11,572 bases of DNA from Paracoccaceae bacterium. GTDB lineage: Bacteria > Pseudomonadota > Alphaproteobacteria > Rhodobacterales > Rhodobacteraceae. Where the stretch lies: NCBI GenBank assembly GCA_027030435.1, contig JALVEX010000196.1, positions 1-11,572 of the forward strand, in the 5' to 3' direction. The notes under the pieces were generated by a model. It was not told the DNA's origin. It did not search any database and was given only the letters and a program-made list of their open reading frames with translations. Of the stretch, positions 1 through 6,557 are shown one piece after another (the stretch's first letter is position 1; each line of letters opens with the position of its first letter). Both the position numbers and the translations under genes were made by a program.

Positions 1-972
1 GCAGGCCTCGAGCTCCTTCGCCGCCTCGACGAAACGGCGGAATTCCTCTTCCGTCATGTCGCCGCGCCGGATCTGCTCGCTCGGCACTTCGGAGGCCTCC
101 GAAAGGATCCGCGCGGCCAGTTGCTCGGCGCTCATCTCGAGCGAGAAGAAGCCCACCACCCCGCCTTCCACCGCGCCCTCGCTGCCATCGGGCAGGCGGC
201 CCTTCCTGTAGGCCTTGGCGATATTGAAGGCGATGTTGGTGGCGAGCGAGGTCTTGCCCATCGAGGGGCGGCCCGCAAGGATCAGCAGATCGGATTTGTG
301 CAGCCCGCCGAGCTTCCTGTCCATGTCGATCAGGCCGGTGGAGATGCCCGAAAGCCCGCCCTCGCGCTGGTAGGCGGCATTGGCCACCTGCACCGCATCC
401 GTCACCGCCTGCAGGAACGACTGGAAGCCGCTGTCGGCGGTGCCTTCCTCGGCGAGCTTGTAGAGCGCCTGTTCGGCCTCGACGATCTGTTCCTTCGGCT
501 CGCTTTCCACATCCACGCGCGCCGCCTTGTCGGAGATGTCGCGCCCCAGAAGGATCAGCTCGCGCCGGATCGCCATGTCATGGATCATGCGGGCGTAATC
601 GCGCGCCGCGAAGCTCGAGATGGCGGCCCCGGCGAGGCGGGCGAGATAGGCCGGCCCGCCAAGCTCCTTCAGGCGCTCGTCATCCTCGAGGAAGTTCTTC
701 AGCGTCACCGGCGAGGCGAGGTTGTTCTTCTGGATGCGCGCCGCAGCGACCTCGAAGATGCGCTGGTGCAGCGGCTCGTAGAAATGCTCGGGCTTCACGA
801 TGTTGACGATGCGATCGTAGATCTCGTTGTTCATCAGGATCGCGCCGAGGAGCTGCTGCTCGGCCTCGATGTTGTGCGGCATCGCCTCTGCCGCCTCACC
901 CTCCGCGCCGGTGCCTGAAGCCGGTCTCCCGGAGGGCGCCTGCTGTGGCCCGATAGTGGCAAACTCGTTCAT
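1..972 (-). CDS. dnaB: Replicative DNA helicase DnaB (C-terminus cut by window edge)
   Basis: This is the hexameric helicase that unwinds DNA ahead of the replication fork and recruits primase. 324 codons are present and the frame is still open at the left edge. A variable N-terminal tail of about 30 residues precedes MPHNIEAEQQLLGA (from residue 31), the start of the DnaB N-terminal domain. The RecA-type ATPase core begins with Walker A GRPSMGKT (234-241, Lys240). The FSLEM segment with the catalytic Glu is at about 276-280 (Glu279). Walker B and the DNA-binding loops lie beyond the edge. Compared with E. coli DnaB there are about 14 extra residues between Walker A and FSLEM, probably a lineage trait. 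The ATG at 972 is preceded by GAGGAAAAGAGCAA, a usable ribosome binding site. It is 166 bp downstream of pyrE on the same strand, so it may have its own promoter. Confidence 0.96.
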   Translation of the reverse strand, partial: MNEFATIGPQQAPSGRPASGTGAEGEAAEAMPHNIEAEQQLLGAILMNNEIYDRIVNIVKPEHFYEPLHQRIFEVAAARIQKNNLASPVTLKNFLEDDERLKELGGPAYLARLAGAAISSFAARDYARMIHDMAIRRELILLGRDISDKAARVDVESEPKEQIVEAEQALYKLAEEGTADSGFQSFLQAVTDAVQVANAAYQREGGLSGISTGLIDMDRKLGGLHKSDLLILAGRPSMGKTSLATNIAFNIAKAYRKGRLPDGSEGAVEGGVVGFFSLEMSAEQLAARILSEASEVPSEQIRRGDMTEEEFRRFVEAAKELEAC

Positions 973-1043
973 TTGCTCTTTTCCTCACCTGTCCCGGAGT
1001 GACTGATACGCATTCCCGGCGAGTCGGGCAAATTGTATGTTTC

Positions 1044-1052
1044 TGTGGAAAA
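1044..1052 (-). promoter_or_regulatory. DnaA-box-like 9-mer upstream of dnaB
   Basis: The minus strand reads TTTTCCACA, one mismatch from the DnaA box consensus TTATNCACA. It lies about 70 bp upstream of the dnaB start codon. A single 9-mer with a mismatch can easily arise by chance, and there is no cluster of boxes, so this is not an origin. Confidence 0.2.
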
Positions 1053-1097
1053 CCTGTGGGCATTTGCCACGGGTGCCGCCCGGCCTCTGCACGCTTC

Positions 1098-1127
1098 ATA
1101 TTGCGGCCTTGGCCGGCGTGAAGTCAA
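1098..1127 (-). promoter_or_regulatory. Possible promoter of dnaB
   Basis: On the minus strand TTGACT (1127-1122) matches the -35 consensus at 5 of 6 bases. It is followed after an 18-bp spacer by CAATAT (1103-1098), a poor -10. Its place in the pyrE-dnaB gap, about 130 bp before the dnaB start, fits a dnaB promoter with a long leader. The -10 is weak, so this is tentative. Confidence 0.25.
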
Positions 1128-1138
1128 GATATGGTGGG

Positions 1139-1816
1139 CTATTTCATGCGCAGGGCCTGCCAGGCGCGCGGATCGGAGAGGAAGCTCTCCACTTCACGCA
1201 GCGTGGCATCATCAAACGCGCCGCTTTCGCGCGCCTCCTTCAGCACGTCCCACCAGGTGCAGAGGTGATGGAGGCTGATGCCGTGCGAATCGAGGGTTTC
1301 GATGGTTTCGGGGAAGATGCCGTAATAGAAGATCACCGCCGTGTGGGCGCAGGCGGCGCCGGTTTCGCGGATCGCTTCGACGAAGCTCACTTTCGAGCCG
1401 CCGTCGGTGGTGAGATCTTCCACCAGAAGCACGCGGTCGCCCTCCTTCATCACGCCCTCGATGCGGGCATTGCGGCCGTAGCCCTTGGGCTTCTTGCGCA
1501 CATATGTCATCGGCAGGGCGAGGCGCTCGGCCACCAGCGCGGCGAAGGGGATGCCGGCGGTTTCGCCGCCTGCGATGTTGGTGAAGGCCTCCAAGCCCGC
1601 TTCGCGCATCACGGTGACGGCGAGGAAATCCATCAGCACGCTGCGGATGCGGGGAAAGGAGATCAGCCTGCGGCAATCGATATAGGTGGGCGAGGGCAGG
1701 CCGGAGGCGAGCGTGAAGGGCTTTTGCGCATTGAAATGCACCGCCCCGATTTCCAGCAGCATCCGGGCGCTGAGGCGGGCGATTTCTTCCTTTTCGGGAA
1801 ATGAGGAGGGGATCAT
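1139..1816 (-). CDS. pyrE: Orotate phosphoribosyltransferase
   Basis: It joins orotate to PRPP to give orotidine 5'-monophosphate, the fifth step of UMP synthesis, in the cytoplasm. The protein has 225 residues, normal for the family. The PRPP-binding loop VLLVEDLTTDGGS is at 129-141, with the acidic pair Glu133/Asp134. A basic flexible-loop region YVRKKPKGYG (105-114) supplies the catalytic lysines, and FTLASGLPSPTYIDCR (34-49) is the orotate side. The reading frame stays open upstream into pyrC, but the ATG at 1816 is preceded by AAAGGA 9 bases away and gives the normal N-terminus. The gene starts 22 bp after the pyrC stop, so the two are very probably cotranscribed. The tryptophan-rich HHLCTWWDVL segment near 183-192 is typical of alphaproteobacterial PyrE. 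Confidence 0.97.
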   Translation of the reverse strand: MIPSSFPEKEEIARLSARMLLEIGAVHFNAQKPFTLASGLPSPTYIDCRRLISFPRIRSVLMDFLAVTVMREAGLEAFTNIAGGETAGIPFAALVAERLALPMTYVRKKPKGYGRNARIEGVMKEGDRVLLVEDLTTDGGSKVSFVEAIRETGAACAHTAVIFYYGIFPETIETLDSHGISLHHLCTWWDVLKEARESGAFDDATLREVESFLSDPRAWQALRMK

Positions 1817-1838
1817 CTGCGTTATCCTTTCAGCACGA

Positions 1839-2879
1839 TCATTCCACGACCCGCCAGACAAGCGGGAAGCCGGGATCGAAGATGGTGACGGGGCCTTCGC
1901 CTGTCTCGAGCATGCCGCCCGCGGGCGCCGGTTCGCCCTTCTCGAGCGTGATCCTTTCGCTGTTTTCGGGGAGGCCGTAGAACGCCGCGCCATGGCGCGA
2001 GGTGAAACCCTCGAGGCGATCGAGCGCGCCTTCCTCCTCGAACACATGGGCCAGGATCGCCATGGTATCGGGTGCGGTGAAGCAGCCGGCGCAGCCGCAG
2101 GGGGCAAGCTTGCGGGCATCGGCATGGGGGGCGCTGTCGGTGCCGAGAAAGAAGCGCGGATCGCCCGAGGTGGCGGCTTCGCAGAGCGCCAGCCGGTGGC
2201 TTTCGCGCTTGGCCACGGGCAGGCAGTAGTAATGCGGCCGGATGCCGCCGGCGAGGATGTGATTGCGGTTGATCACCAGGTGGTGGGTGGTGAGCGTGGC
2301 GGCGAGATCGCGCGGGGCCGAGCGGACGTATTCGATGCCTTCGCGGGTGGTCACATGCTCCATCACCACCCGCAGCCCCGGCGTGGCGCGGCGCAGGGGC
2401 TCGAGCACGCGCTCGATGAACACCGCCTCGCGGTCGAAGATGTCCACATCCTCATCCGTCACCTCGCCATGCACGCACAGCGGCAGGCCGATCTCGGCCA
2501 TGCGCTCGAGCACGCCGCGCACGCGATCGAAATCGCGCACGCCGGAATCGGAATTGGTGGTGGCGCCGGCGGGGTAGAGCTTGACGGCGGCGATCAGCCC
2601 TTCGGCGGCCGCTGCGGCCACGTCGCCCGGATCGGTGGTTTCGGTGAGGTAGAGGGTCATCAGGGGGGTGAAGCCCGTGTCCTCGGGCAGGGCGGCAAGG
2701 ATGCGCTCGCGGTAGGCACGCGCATCCGCGCCCGTCACCACCGGCGGCACCAGATTGGGCATGACGAGGGCGCGGGCGAAATGGCGCGCGCTTTCGGGCA
2801 GGACGGCCGCGAGCATCGCGCCGTCGCGCAGGTGCAGGTGCCAGTCGTCAGGGCGGGTTATGGTGAGGCGGTTCGTCAT
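1839..2879 (-). CDS. pyrC: Dihydroorotase, class II (PyrC type)
   Basis: This zinc amidohydrolase reversibly cyclises N-carbamoyl-aspartate to dihydroorotate, the third step of pyrimidine synthesis. At 346 residues it matches E. coli PyrC in length. Visible active-site residues are the HLH motif with Arg (His14, His16, Arg18), the lysine that becomes carboxylated in AAVKLYPAG (Lys100), His137 in CVHGE, His175 in MEHVTT, and Asp248 in GTDSAPH. All sit two residues earlier than in the E. coli enzyme. The catalytic set is complete, so it should be active. The ATG at 2879 has no clear Shine-Dalgarno (it follows GCCCGGGCGCG), but the N-terminus aligns with the family. pyrE follows after 22 bp. The 5' side holds two potential stem-loops. 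Confidence 0.97.
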   Translation of the reverse strand: MTNRLTITRPDDWHLHLRDGAMLAAVLPESARHFARALVMPNLVPPVVTGADARAYRERILAALPEDTGFTPLMTLYLTETTDPGDVAAAAAEGLIAAVKLYPAGATTNSDSGVRDFDRVRGVLERMAEIGLPLCVHGEVTDEDVDIFDREAVFIERVLEPLRRATPGLRVVMEHVTTREGIEYVRSAPRDLAATLTTHHLVINRNHILAGGIRPHYYCLPVAKRESHRLALCEAATSGDPRFFLGTDSAPHADARKLAPCGCAGCFTAPDTMAILAHVFEEEGALDRLEGFTSRHGAAFYGLPENSERITLEKGEPAPAGGMLETGEGPVTIFDPGFPLVWRVVE

Positions 2880-2948
2880 CGCGCCCGGGCTTACACAATC
2901 GGAGCGGGGCGCGCCAGAGGAAAGGCCGGCCGGCGCTTTCCGGCTCCG

Positions 2949-2974
2949 GGCTCTCCTAGGTGAAGCGGAGAGCC
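2949..2974 (-). promoter_or_regulatory. Stem-loop between the hydrolase-like gene and pyrC
   Basis: GGCTCTCC (2949-2956) and GGAGAGCC (2967-2974) form a perfect 8-bp stem with a 10-base loop. Flanking CCGG/CCGG could extend it with one bulged G. No run of U follows on the minus strand, so it is not a typical intrinsic terminator. A 6-bp stem (GGAAAG/CTTTCC, 2919-2924 and 2936-2941) lies just downstream towards pyrC. Roles in termination, mRNA stability or pyrC leader control are all possible. Confidence 0.4.
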
Positions 2975-2993
2975 GGGCACCACGCGCTTCGGA

Positions 2994-3944
2994 TCAGCCG
3001 AGCGGGCGCTCCATCGAACGCTGAAGGGCGCAGCGATGCTGCAACTGCTCCTGGACCCGGCCTTCAATCCGCCGCACGGATTTGCCGAAGCGCTCTTCCC
3101 CGAATTGCGCGCGGACATACCGGCACAGCCGCGCGGCCAGCTGCATCCTGTCATCATCTTCGAGCCGGGCCATCAGGCGGCGCAGATAGGGCGTATAGCT
3201 GCGCCGCGCACGATAGAGGCGGTAGAGCTCGCCGGCGGTCAGCTCGCCCGCCAGCGCCTTCTGCACCAGGGGCTTCAGCAGGCCCATTTCCAGCAGGTGA
3301 TCCTCGATGTTCCGGCCGAGGTGGCGGCAGCGAAAGCGCAGCACGTGGCTGCGGTGAAAGAGCGAGGCATGCATGGCGTCAAGCTCTTCTTCCGGATCAT
3401 AGAGCACGAAGGCCCGTTCGCTGGCATCCAGCATCTCGGGGGCGTAGCCGTAGCGATCGGTGAAGGAAAGCCGGCGCGCCGAGATGAAGCGGGGATCCCA
3501 TTCGGTGAGGCGGGGATCGAGCGTGGCTTGTGGGTTGACCGCGATTACCGTGGCGCCCGGCGCGGCAACGCTGTAGGCCGCAGCGCCATAACCGCCCATG
3601 CCGGCGCCGTAGCAGACCACGAGATCGAATTCATCGAAGAAGCCCCGATCCGTCAGCGCGTCGAAATGGGCGTGGATCGCGGGATCGCGATACCAGCGCA
3701 GCGCATGCGCCAGGATGCACAGATGCGAACAGCCCGTGCCCTCCACAAGCGCCTGCCCGAGGGGGGCATCGGCTTCCCTGTGATCGATCAGGGTGTCGAG
3801 AAATTCGAAAGTGACGAGAAGCCGCGGCCCGCCCTCGAAATAGAAGGCGGAATGATCGGGGCCGAGCGGGGTGAAGCTGCCGGTGCCTTCGGCAATGGCC
3901 TTCTGCCGCTCGATCCATGCGCGTTTTTCCGGGGGCAGGGCCAT
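2994..3944 (-). CDS. Conserved alpha/beta-hydrolase-like protein without the nucleophile serine
   Basis: The function is unknown. In the 316-residue form the centre resembles an alpha/beta-hydrolase core: a strand-turn-helix at 110-122 reads VCYGAGMGGYGAA, where active enzymes have G-x-S-x-G-G, but Gly115 sits in the serine position. Further on, FVLYDPEEELDAMH (179-192) looks like the acid-residue region and a His near 208 like the catalytic His. The C-terminus (about 225-316) is basic and helical. I recall close relatives in Rhodobacteraceae labelled 'phosphoadenosine phosphosulfate reductase', but no PP-loop or catalytic ECG(I/L)H motif of that enzyme is visible. Start chosen: ATG at 3944, giving MALPPEKRAWIERQ, with AGAGG close upstream; ATG 3974 and GTG 4031 are in-frame alternatives. 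It lies 114 bp upstream of pyrC on the same strand. The gene appears real; its role is open. Confidence 0.75.
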   Translation of the reverse strand: MALPPEKRAWIERQKAIAEGTGSFTPLGPDHSAFYFEGGPRLLVTFEFLDTLIDHREADAPLGQALVEGTGCSHLCILAHALRWYRDPAIHAHFDALTDRGFFDEFDLVVCYGAGMGGYGAAAYSVAAPGATVIAVNPQATLDPRLTEWDPRFISARRLSFTDRYGYAPEMLDASERAFVLYDPEEELDAMHASLFHRSHVLRFRCRHLGRNIEDHLLEMGLLKPLVQKALAGELTAGELYRLYRARRSYTPYLRRLMARLEDDDRMQLAARLCRYVRAQFGEERFGKSVRRIEGRVQEQLQHRCALQRSMERPLG

Positions 3945-4163
3945 GCGCCTCTGCCCGGGCCTGTGCGGGTTCATTCTTCTGTTTCCGGTTGTTCTGACTG
4001 GCCTGAAGCTTTCTTTCTCACTGATCCGCACTGGTTACCCTGTTGCCCCTCTCCCTCATCCGGCGCGAAGCCACTGGAGCCGGGCGCTGCTTCTTCTGGG
4101 TATCCATGAAGGCCGCTTTGGGATGGAATTGCACTATTTTTTTGTCAGAGTTTCCATGTCGGC

Positions 4164-4176
4164 GCGCAATTTGCGC
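4164..4176. promoter_or_regulatory. 13-bp perfect palindrome, possible operator
   Basis: GCGCAA-T-TTGCGC is perfectly symmetric about a central T. Adjoining GGC and CC bases give further imperfect symmetry. It lies in the intergenic region, about 220 bp upstream of the hydrolase-like gene's start and about 80 bp upstream of the small plus-strand frame. It is too short-looped for a good RNA hairpin, so a dimeric regulator site is the more natural reading. No regulator can be named. Confidence 0.3.
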
Positions 4177-4243
4177 CGGGTTTCTGGCATTGTTGACGAA
4201 ACGCGGCCGTTGCGCGCATCAAGATACAACCATAAGGAGAAAA

Positions 4244-4273
4244 ATGTTAATGCAATCAGATGCTTGCCATTGA
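4244..4273 (+). CDS. Very short reading frame with a strong ribosome binding site
   Basis: AAGGAG (4234-4239) stands 4 bases before ATG 4244 and 10 bases before a second in-frame ATG at 4250. The frame encodes only MLMQSDACH. No plus-strand gene follows, since the next gene is convergent, so it is not an obvious leader peptide. It may be a genuine mini-ORF, the start of a decayed gene, or chance. The ribosome binding site is unusually good for non-coding DNA in a GC-rich genome, which is the only reason to list it. Confidence 0.15.
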   Translation: MLMQSDACH

Positions 4274-4355
4274 TCCAATTGCCGGCATGCACAAGTGATT
4301 CGCTGCATTCGGGCGGCGCCTGAACGATGCTGCCGGCGTGGTGGAAGGCGCGGTT

Positions 4356-4991
4356 TCACTTGCGCGTGGCCGTGGCCGCGAGGAGGCCAAGGCCGATCAG
4401 CGCACCGCCTCCGGCGCGGTTGAACCAGGCGAGCGTGGCGGGGCGGCGGATGTGCTGGCGCAGCCGGCTGGCAAACAGCGCATAGGCCAGCGCGTTCAGC
4501 CCGCCGAGCAGCACGAAGGTGGCGAGCATCATCAAGAGCTGCGGCAGGAGCGGCAGGGAGGGCCGGATGAACTGCGGCGCGAAGGCGAGGATGAAGAGGA
4601 TGCCCTTCGGATTGAGCGCCGTCACGATCGCGGCGTGCAGGAACACGCGCCGCGCCGTGGGGCCGTGCCGGGGCGCGGCGCCGGCGCCGGATGCCGCGAT
4701 TTCCGGCGGCGGGCTGCGCAGGAGCCGGATGCCGAGCCAGAAAAGCCAGGCGGCGCCGATCCACTTCAGCACCGCAAAGGCCGTGGCCGAGGCAAGGAGC
4801 AGCGCGCCGAGCCCGGCCAGCGAGGCCGAGATCGCGATCAGATCCCCAAGCGCCACCCCAAGCGCGCTGGCCAGCGCCACCCGCCGCCCCTGCGCCAGCC
4901 CATAGGCGACAACGAGGATCACCGTCGGACCAGGGACGGCGACGATCACCAGCACGGCGGCGGTGAAGGCAAGCCATATATCGAACGGCAC
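4356..4991 (-). CDS. LysE/RhtB family amino-acid exporter
   Basis: An inner-membrane exporter of the LysE superfamily, which pumps amino acids or related metabolites out of the cell; the substrate cannot be read from the sequence. The 211-residue protein has about six hydrophobic segments and the family signatures AVPGPTVILV (18-27), GVALGD (45-50) and ALNPKGILF (125-133). A low-complexity Ala/Gly/Pro cytoplasmic loop lies at about 93-112. Start: GTG 4991 gives MPFDIWLAF, the normal N-terminus for this family; the frame extends upstream to 5051 but that sequence looks unlike it. No Shine-Dalgarno precedes the GTG. A separate 28-residue frame with a good ribosome binding site ends 10 bp upstream, suggesting translational coupling. 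Confidence 0.88.
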   Translation of the reverse strand: MPFDIWLAFTAAVLVIVAVPGPTVILVVAYGLAQGRRVALASALGVALGDLIAISASLAGLGALLLASATAFAVLKWIGAAWLFWLGIRLLRSPPPEIAASGAGAAPRHGPTARRVFLHAAIVTALNPKGILFILAFAPQFIRPSLPLLPQLLMMLATFVLLGGLNALAYALFASRLRQHIRRPATLAWFNRAGGGALIGLGLLAATATRK

Positions 4992-5001
4992 CGCCGGGGC
5001 T

Positions 5002-5088
5002 CTAGAAAATGGCCAGCGCGAACAGCGCGCCATGGAGGGGCGGCGGCACAAAGGGTATCAGAAGAGGGAAGGTGAAGACGAGGGACAT
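5002..5088 (-). CDS. Possible 28-residue hydrophobic peptide coupled to lysE-type gene
   Basis: ATG 5088 is preceded by AGGAG with 8-base spacing, the best ribosome binding site in this stretch. The product begins MSLVFTFPLLIPFVPPP and continues with a hydrophobic ALFALAIF tail before a TAG stop, so it could insert in the membrane. The stop is 10 bp before the exporter's GTG, in another frame (a -1/+2 shift relative to the exporter). A TATAGT -10-like hexamer lies at 5122-5117 on the same strand, without a good -35. It could be a coupled leader or a small membrane protein. Alternatively the real gene start may be disturbed by a frameshift: a longer reading would join the two frames. I know no family for the peptide. 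Confidence 0.35.
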   Translation of the reverse strand: MSLVFTFPLLIPFVPPPLHGALFALAIF

Positions 5089-5246
5089 CGAGAAGGCTCC
5101 TGGCCGGGTTGAAAGCACTATACTGCGCCAAGCGCGCAATGATCGCAACGCCGGATGTCCCTGCGACAGGCATTCGGTAATTGATGGCGCAGGGCATGCC
5201 TTGCGCATTGGCACCGGGCAGATGGCCGGGCCGGACGCGCAGGTTT

Positions 5247-6482
5247 TCAGAAAAACGCCTGCAGGCCCGTCTGAGCGCGCCCGAGGATCAGGGCGTGGAT
5301 GTCATGGGTGCCTTCATAGGTGTTCACCGTCTCCAGATTCACCATGTGGCGCATCACCTGGAATTCCTCGGAAATGCCGTTGCCGCCGTGCATGTCGCGG
5401 CTCATGCGCGCGATCTCCAGCGCCTTGCCGACGTTGTTGCGCTTGATCAGGCTGATCATCTCGGGCGCGGCATTGGCTTCGTCCATCAGCCGCCCCACAC
5501 GCAGCGCCGCCTGCAGGCCGAGGGCGATTTCCGTCTGCATGTCGGCGAGCTTCTTCTGGAAGAGCTGGGTCTGGGCCAGGGGACGCGCGAACTGCTTGCG
5601 CTCGAGCCCGTAGCGGCGCGCCGCGTGCCAGCAGAATTCGGCCGCCCCCATGGCCCCCCAGGCAATGCCGTAGCGCGCGCGGTTGAGGCAGCCGAAGGGG
5701 CCCTTGAGCCCCTCCGCATGGGGCAGGAGCGCATCCTCGCCCACCTCGACACCGTCCATCACGATCTCGCCGGTGATCGAGGCGCGCAAGGAGAGCTTGC
5801 CCTCGATCTTCGGCGCCGAGAGCCCCTGCATGTGCTTTTCCAGCACGAAGCCGCGGATCCTGCCGCCGTGGGCTTCGGATTTCGCCCAGACGACGAACAC
5901 ATCCGCAATCGGACTGTTGGAGATCCACATCTTGGTGCCGGTCAGCCGGTAGCCGCCTTCGATCTTCTCGGCGCGGGTCTTCATCGAGCCGGGATCGGAG
6001 CCCGCATCGGGCTCGGTGAGGCCGAAGCAGCCGATCAGCTCGCCCGCGGCAAGGCCGGGCAGGTATTTCTGCCGCTGTTCCTCGCTGCCGTAGGCGTAGA
6101 TCGGGTAGATCACCAGCGAGCTTTGCACGCTCATCATCGAGCGATAGCCCGAATCCACCCGCTCGATCTCGCGCGCGATCAGGCCGTAGGTGACGTAATT
6201 CGCGCCAAGGCCGCCGTATTCCTCCGGCAGCGTGGCCCCCAGAAGCCCCGCCTCGCCCATCTCAGAAAAGATCAGGGGATCGGTTTCCTCCTCGCGAAAG
6301 GCGCGGATGACGCGCGGCTGCAGGCGATCCTGCGCGAAGGCGCGGGCGCCGTCGCGCAGCAGGCGTTCGTCTTCCGAGAGCTGCGTTTCGAGGCGGAAGG
6401 GATCTTCCCAGTCGAAACGGCCGAGATCGGGGGCGTCCTTGGCCTTGAGGGCGGGGCGTGGGGGGGTATTGGCGGCTGTCAT
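5247..6482 (-). CDS. gcdH: Glutaryl-CoA dehydrogenase
   Basis: An FAD enzyme of the acyl-CoA dehydrogenase family that oxidises and decarboxylates glutaryl-CoA to crotonyl-CoA in lysine, tryptophan and glutarate breakdown; electrons go to electron-transfer flavoprotein. The 411-residue protein reads closely like human GCDH: GYRSMMSVQSSLV with Arg114 for substrate carboxylate binding, GCFGLTEPDAGSDP (151-164), and NTYEGTHDIHALILGRA (387-403) with catalytic base Glu390. The Arg and Glu together separate it from other acyl-CoA dehydrogenases. Start: ATG 6482 has AAGGAA 8 bases upstream; the ATG at 6503 has none. A C7 run covers codons 6-8. The CoA-transferase often paired with gcdH is not in the window. 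The neighbouring exporter gene is 158 bp past its stop, counted to the small frame. Confidence 0.96.
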   Translation of the reverse strand: MTAANTPPRPALKAKDAPDLGRFDWEDPFRLETQLSEDERLLRDGARAFAQDRLQPRVIRAFREEETDPLIFSEMGEAGLLGATLPEEYGGLGANYVTYGLIAREIERVDSGYRSMMSVQSSLVIYPIYAYGSEEQRQKYLPGLAAGELIGCFGLTEPDAGSDPGSMKTRAEKIEGGYRLTGTKMWISNSPIADVFVVWAKSEAHGGRIRGFVLEKHMQGLSAPKIEGKLSLRASITGEIVMDGVEVGEDALLPHAEGLKGPFGCLNRARYGIAWGAMGAAEFCWHAARRYGLERKQFARPLAQTQLFQKKLADMQTEIALGLQAALRVGRLMDEANAAPEMISLIKRNNVGKALEIARMSRDMHGGNGISEEFQVMRHMVNLETVNTYEGTHDIHALILGRAQTGLQAFF

Positions 6483-6557
6483 CTCGCTTTCCTTCTCACA
6501 CATCCGGGCTTTGCTTCCTTTTGCCGCAATGGGCGGGGAAGGGCAATCGTCTCAATT

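Larger units (their letters stand above)
3945..4355. other. Gene-poor region, AT-richer than its surroundings
   Basis: No convincing protein gene lies here. Contents are the 5' side of the hydrolase-like gene, a T7 run (4137-4143), a perfect palindrome (4164-4176), a TTGACG -35-like hexamer at 4193-4198 without a good -10, and a strong AAGGAG before a 9-codon frame (4244-4273, plus strand). From about 4120 to 4290 the base composition is clearly less GC-rich than the flanking genes. It may carry the promoter of the minus-strand gene, and possibly the remnant of a lost gene or a small RNA; I cannot decide. Confidence 0.5.

Noticed and set aside
1104..1115. CGGCC-TT-GGCCG dyad as a terminator after pyrE
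   Set aside because: The two-base loop cannot close and no U-run follows.
1686..2963. Long plus-strand reading frame opposite pyrC and pyrE (425 codons)
   Set aside because: It is antisense to two well-recognised genes; long opposite-strand frames are common in DNA with GC-rich third positions, and the translation is low-complexity Gly/Ala/His/Arg.
2994..3944. Phosphoadenosine phosphosulfate reductase for the gene before pyrC
   Set aside because: No PP-loop (SGGKDS-like) and no C-terminal ECG(I/L)H motif could be found; the label seems to be carried over between databases.
3036..4109. Plus-strand reading frame opposite the hydrolase-like gene (357 codons)
   Set aside because: The minus-strand product has a coherent fold pattern and family-like N-terminus, while the plus-strand product has no recognisable features.
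4137..4143. T7 run as an intrinsic terminator
   Set aside because: No stable hairpin precedes it on the plus strand and no plus-strand gene lies upstream.
6460..6466. C7 tract in codons 6-8 of gcdH as a phase-variation switch
   Set aside because: Seven bases is short for slippage switching, metabolic genes are unlikely targets, and runs of this length occur elsewhere (for example G7 at 7648-7654).
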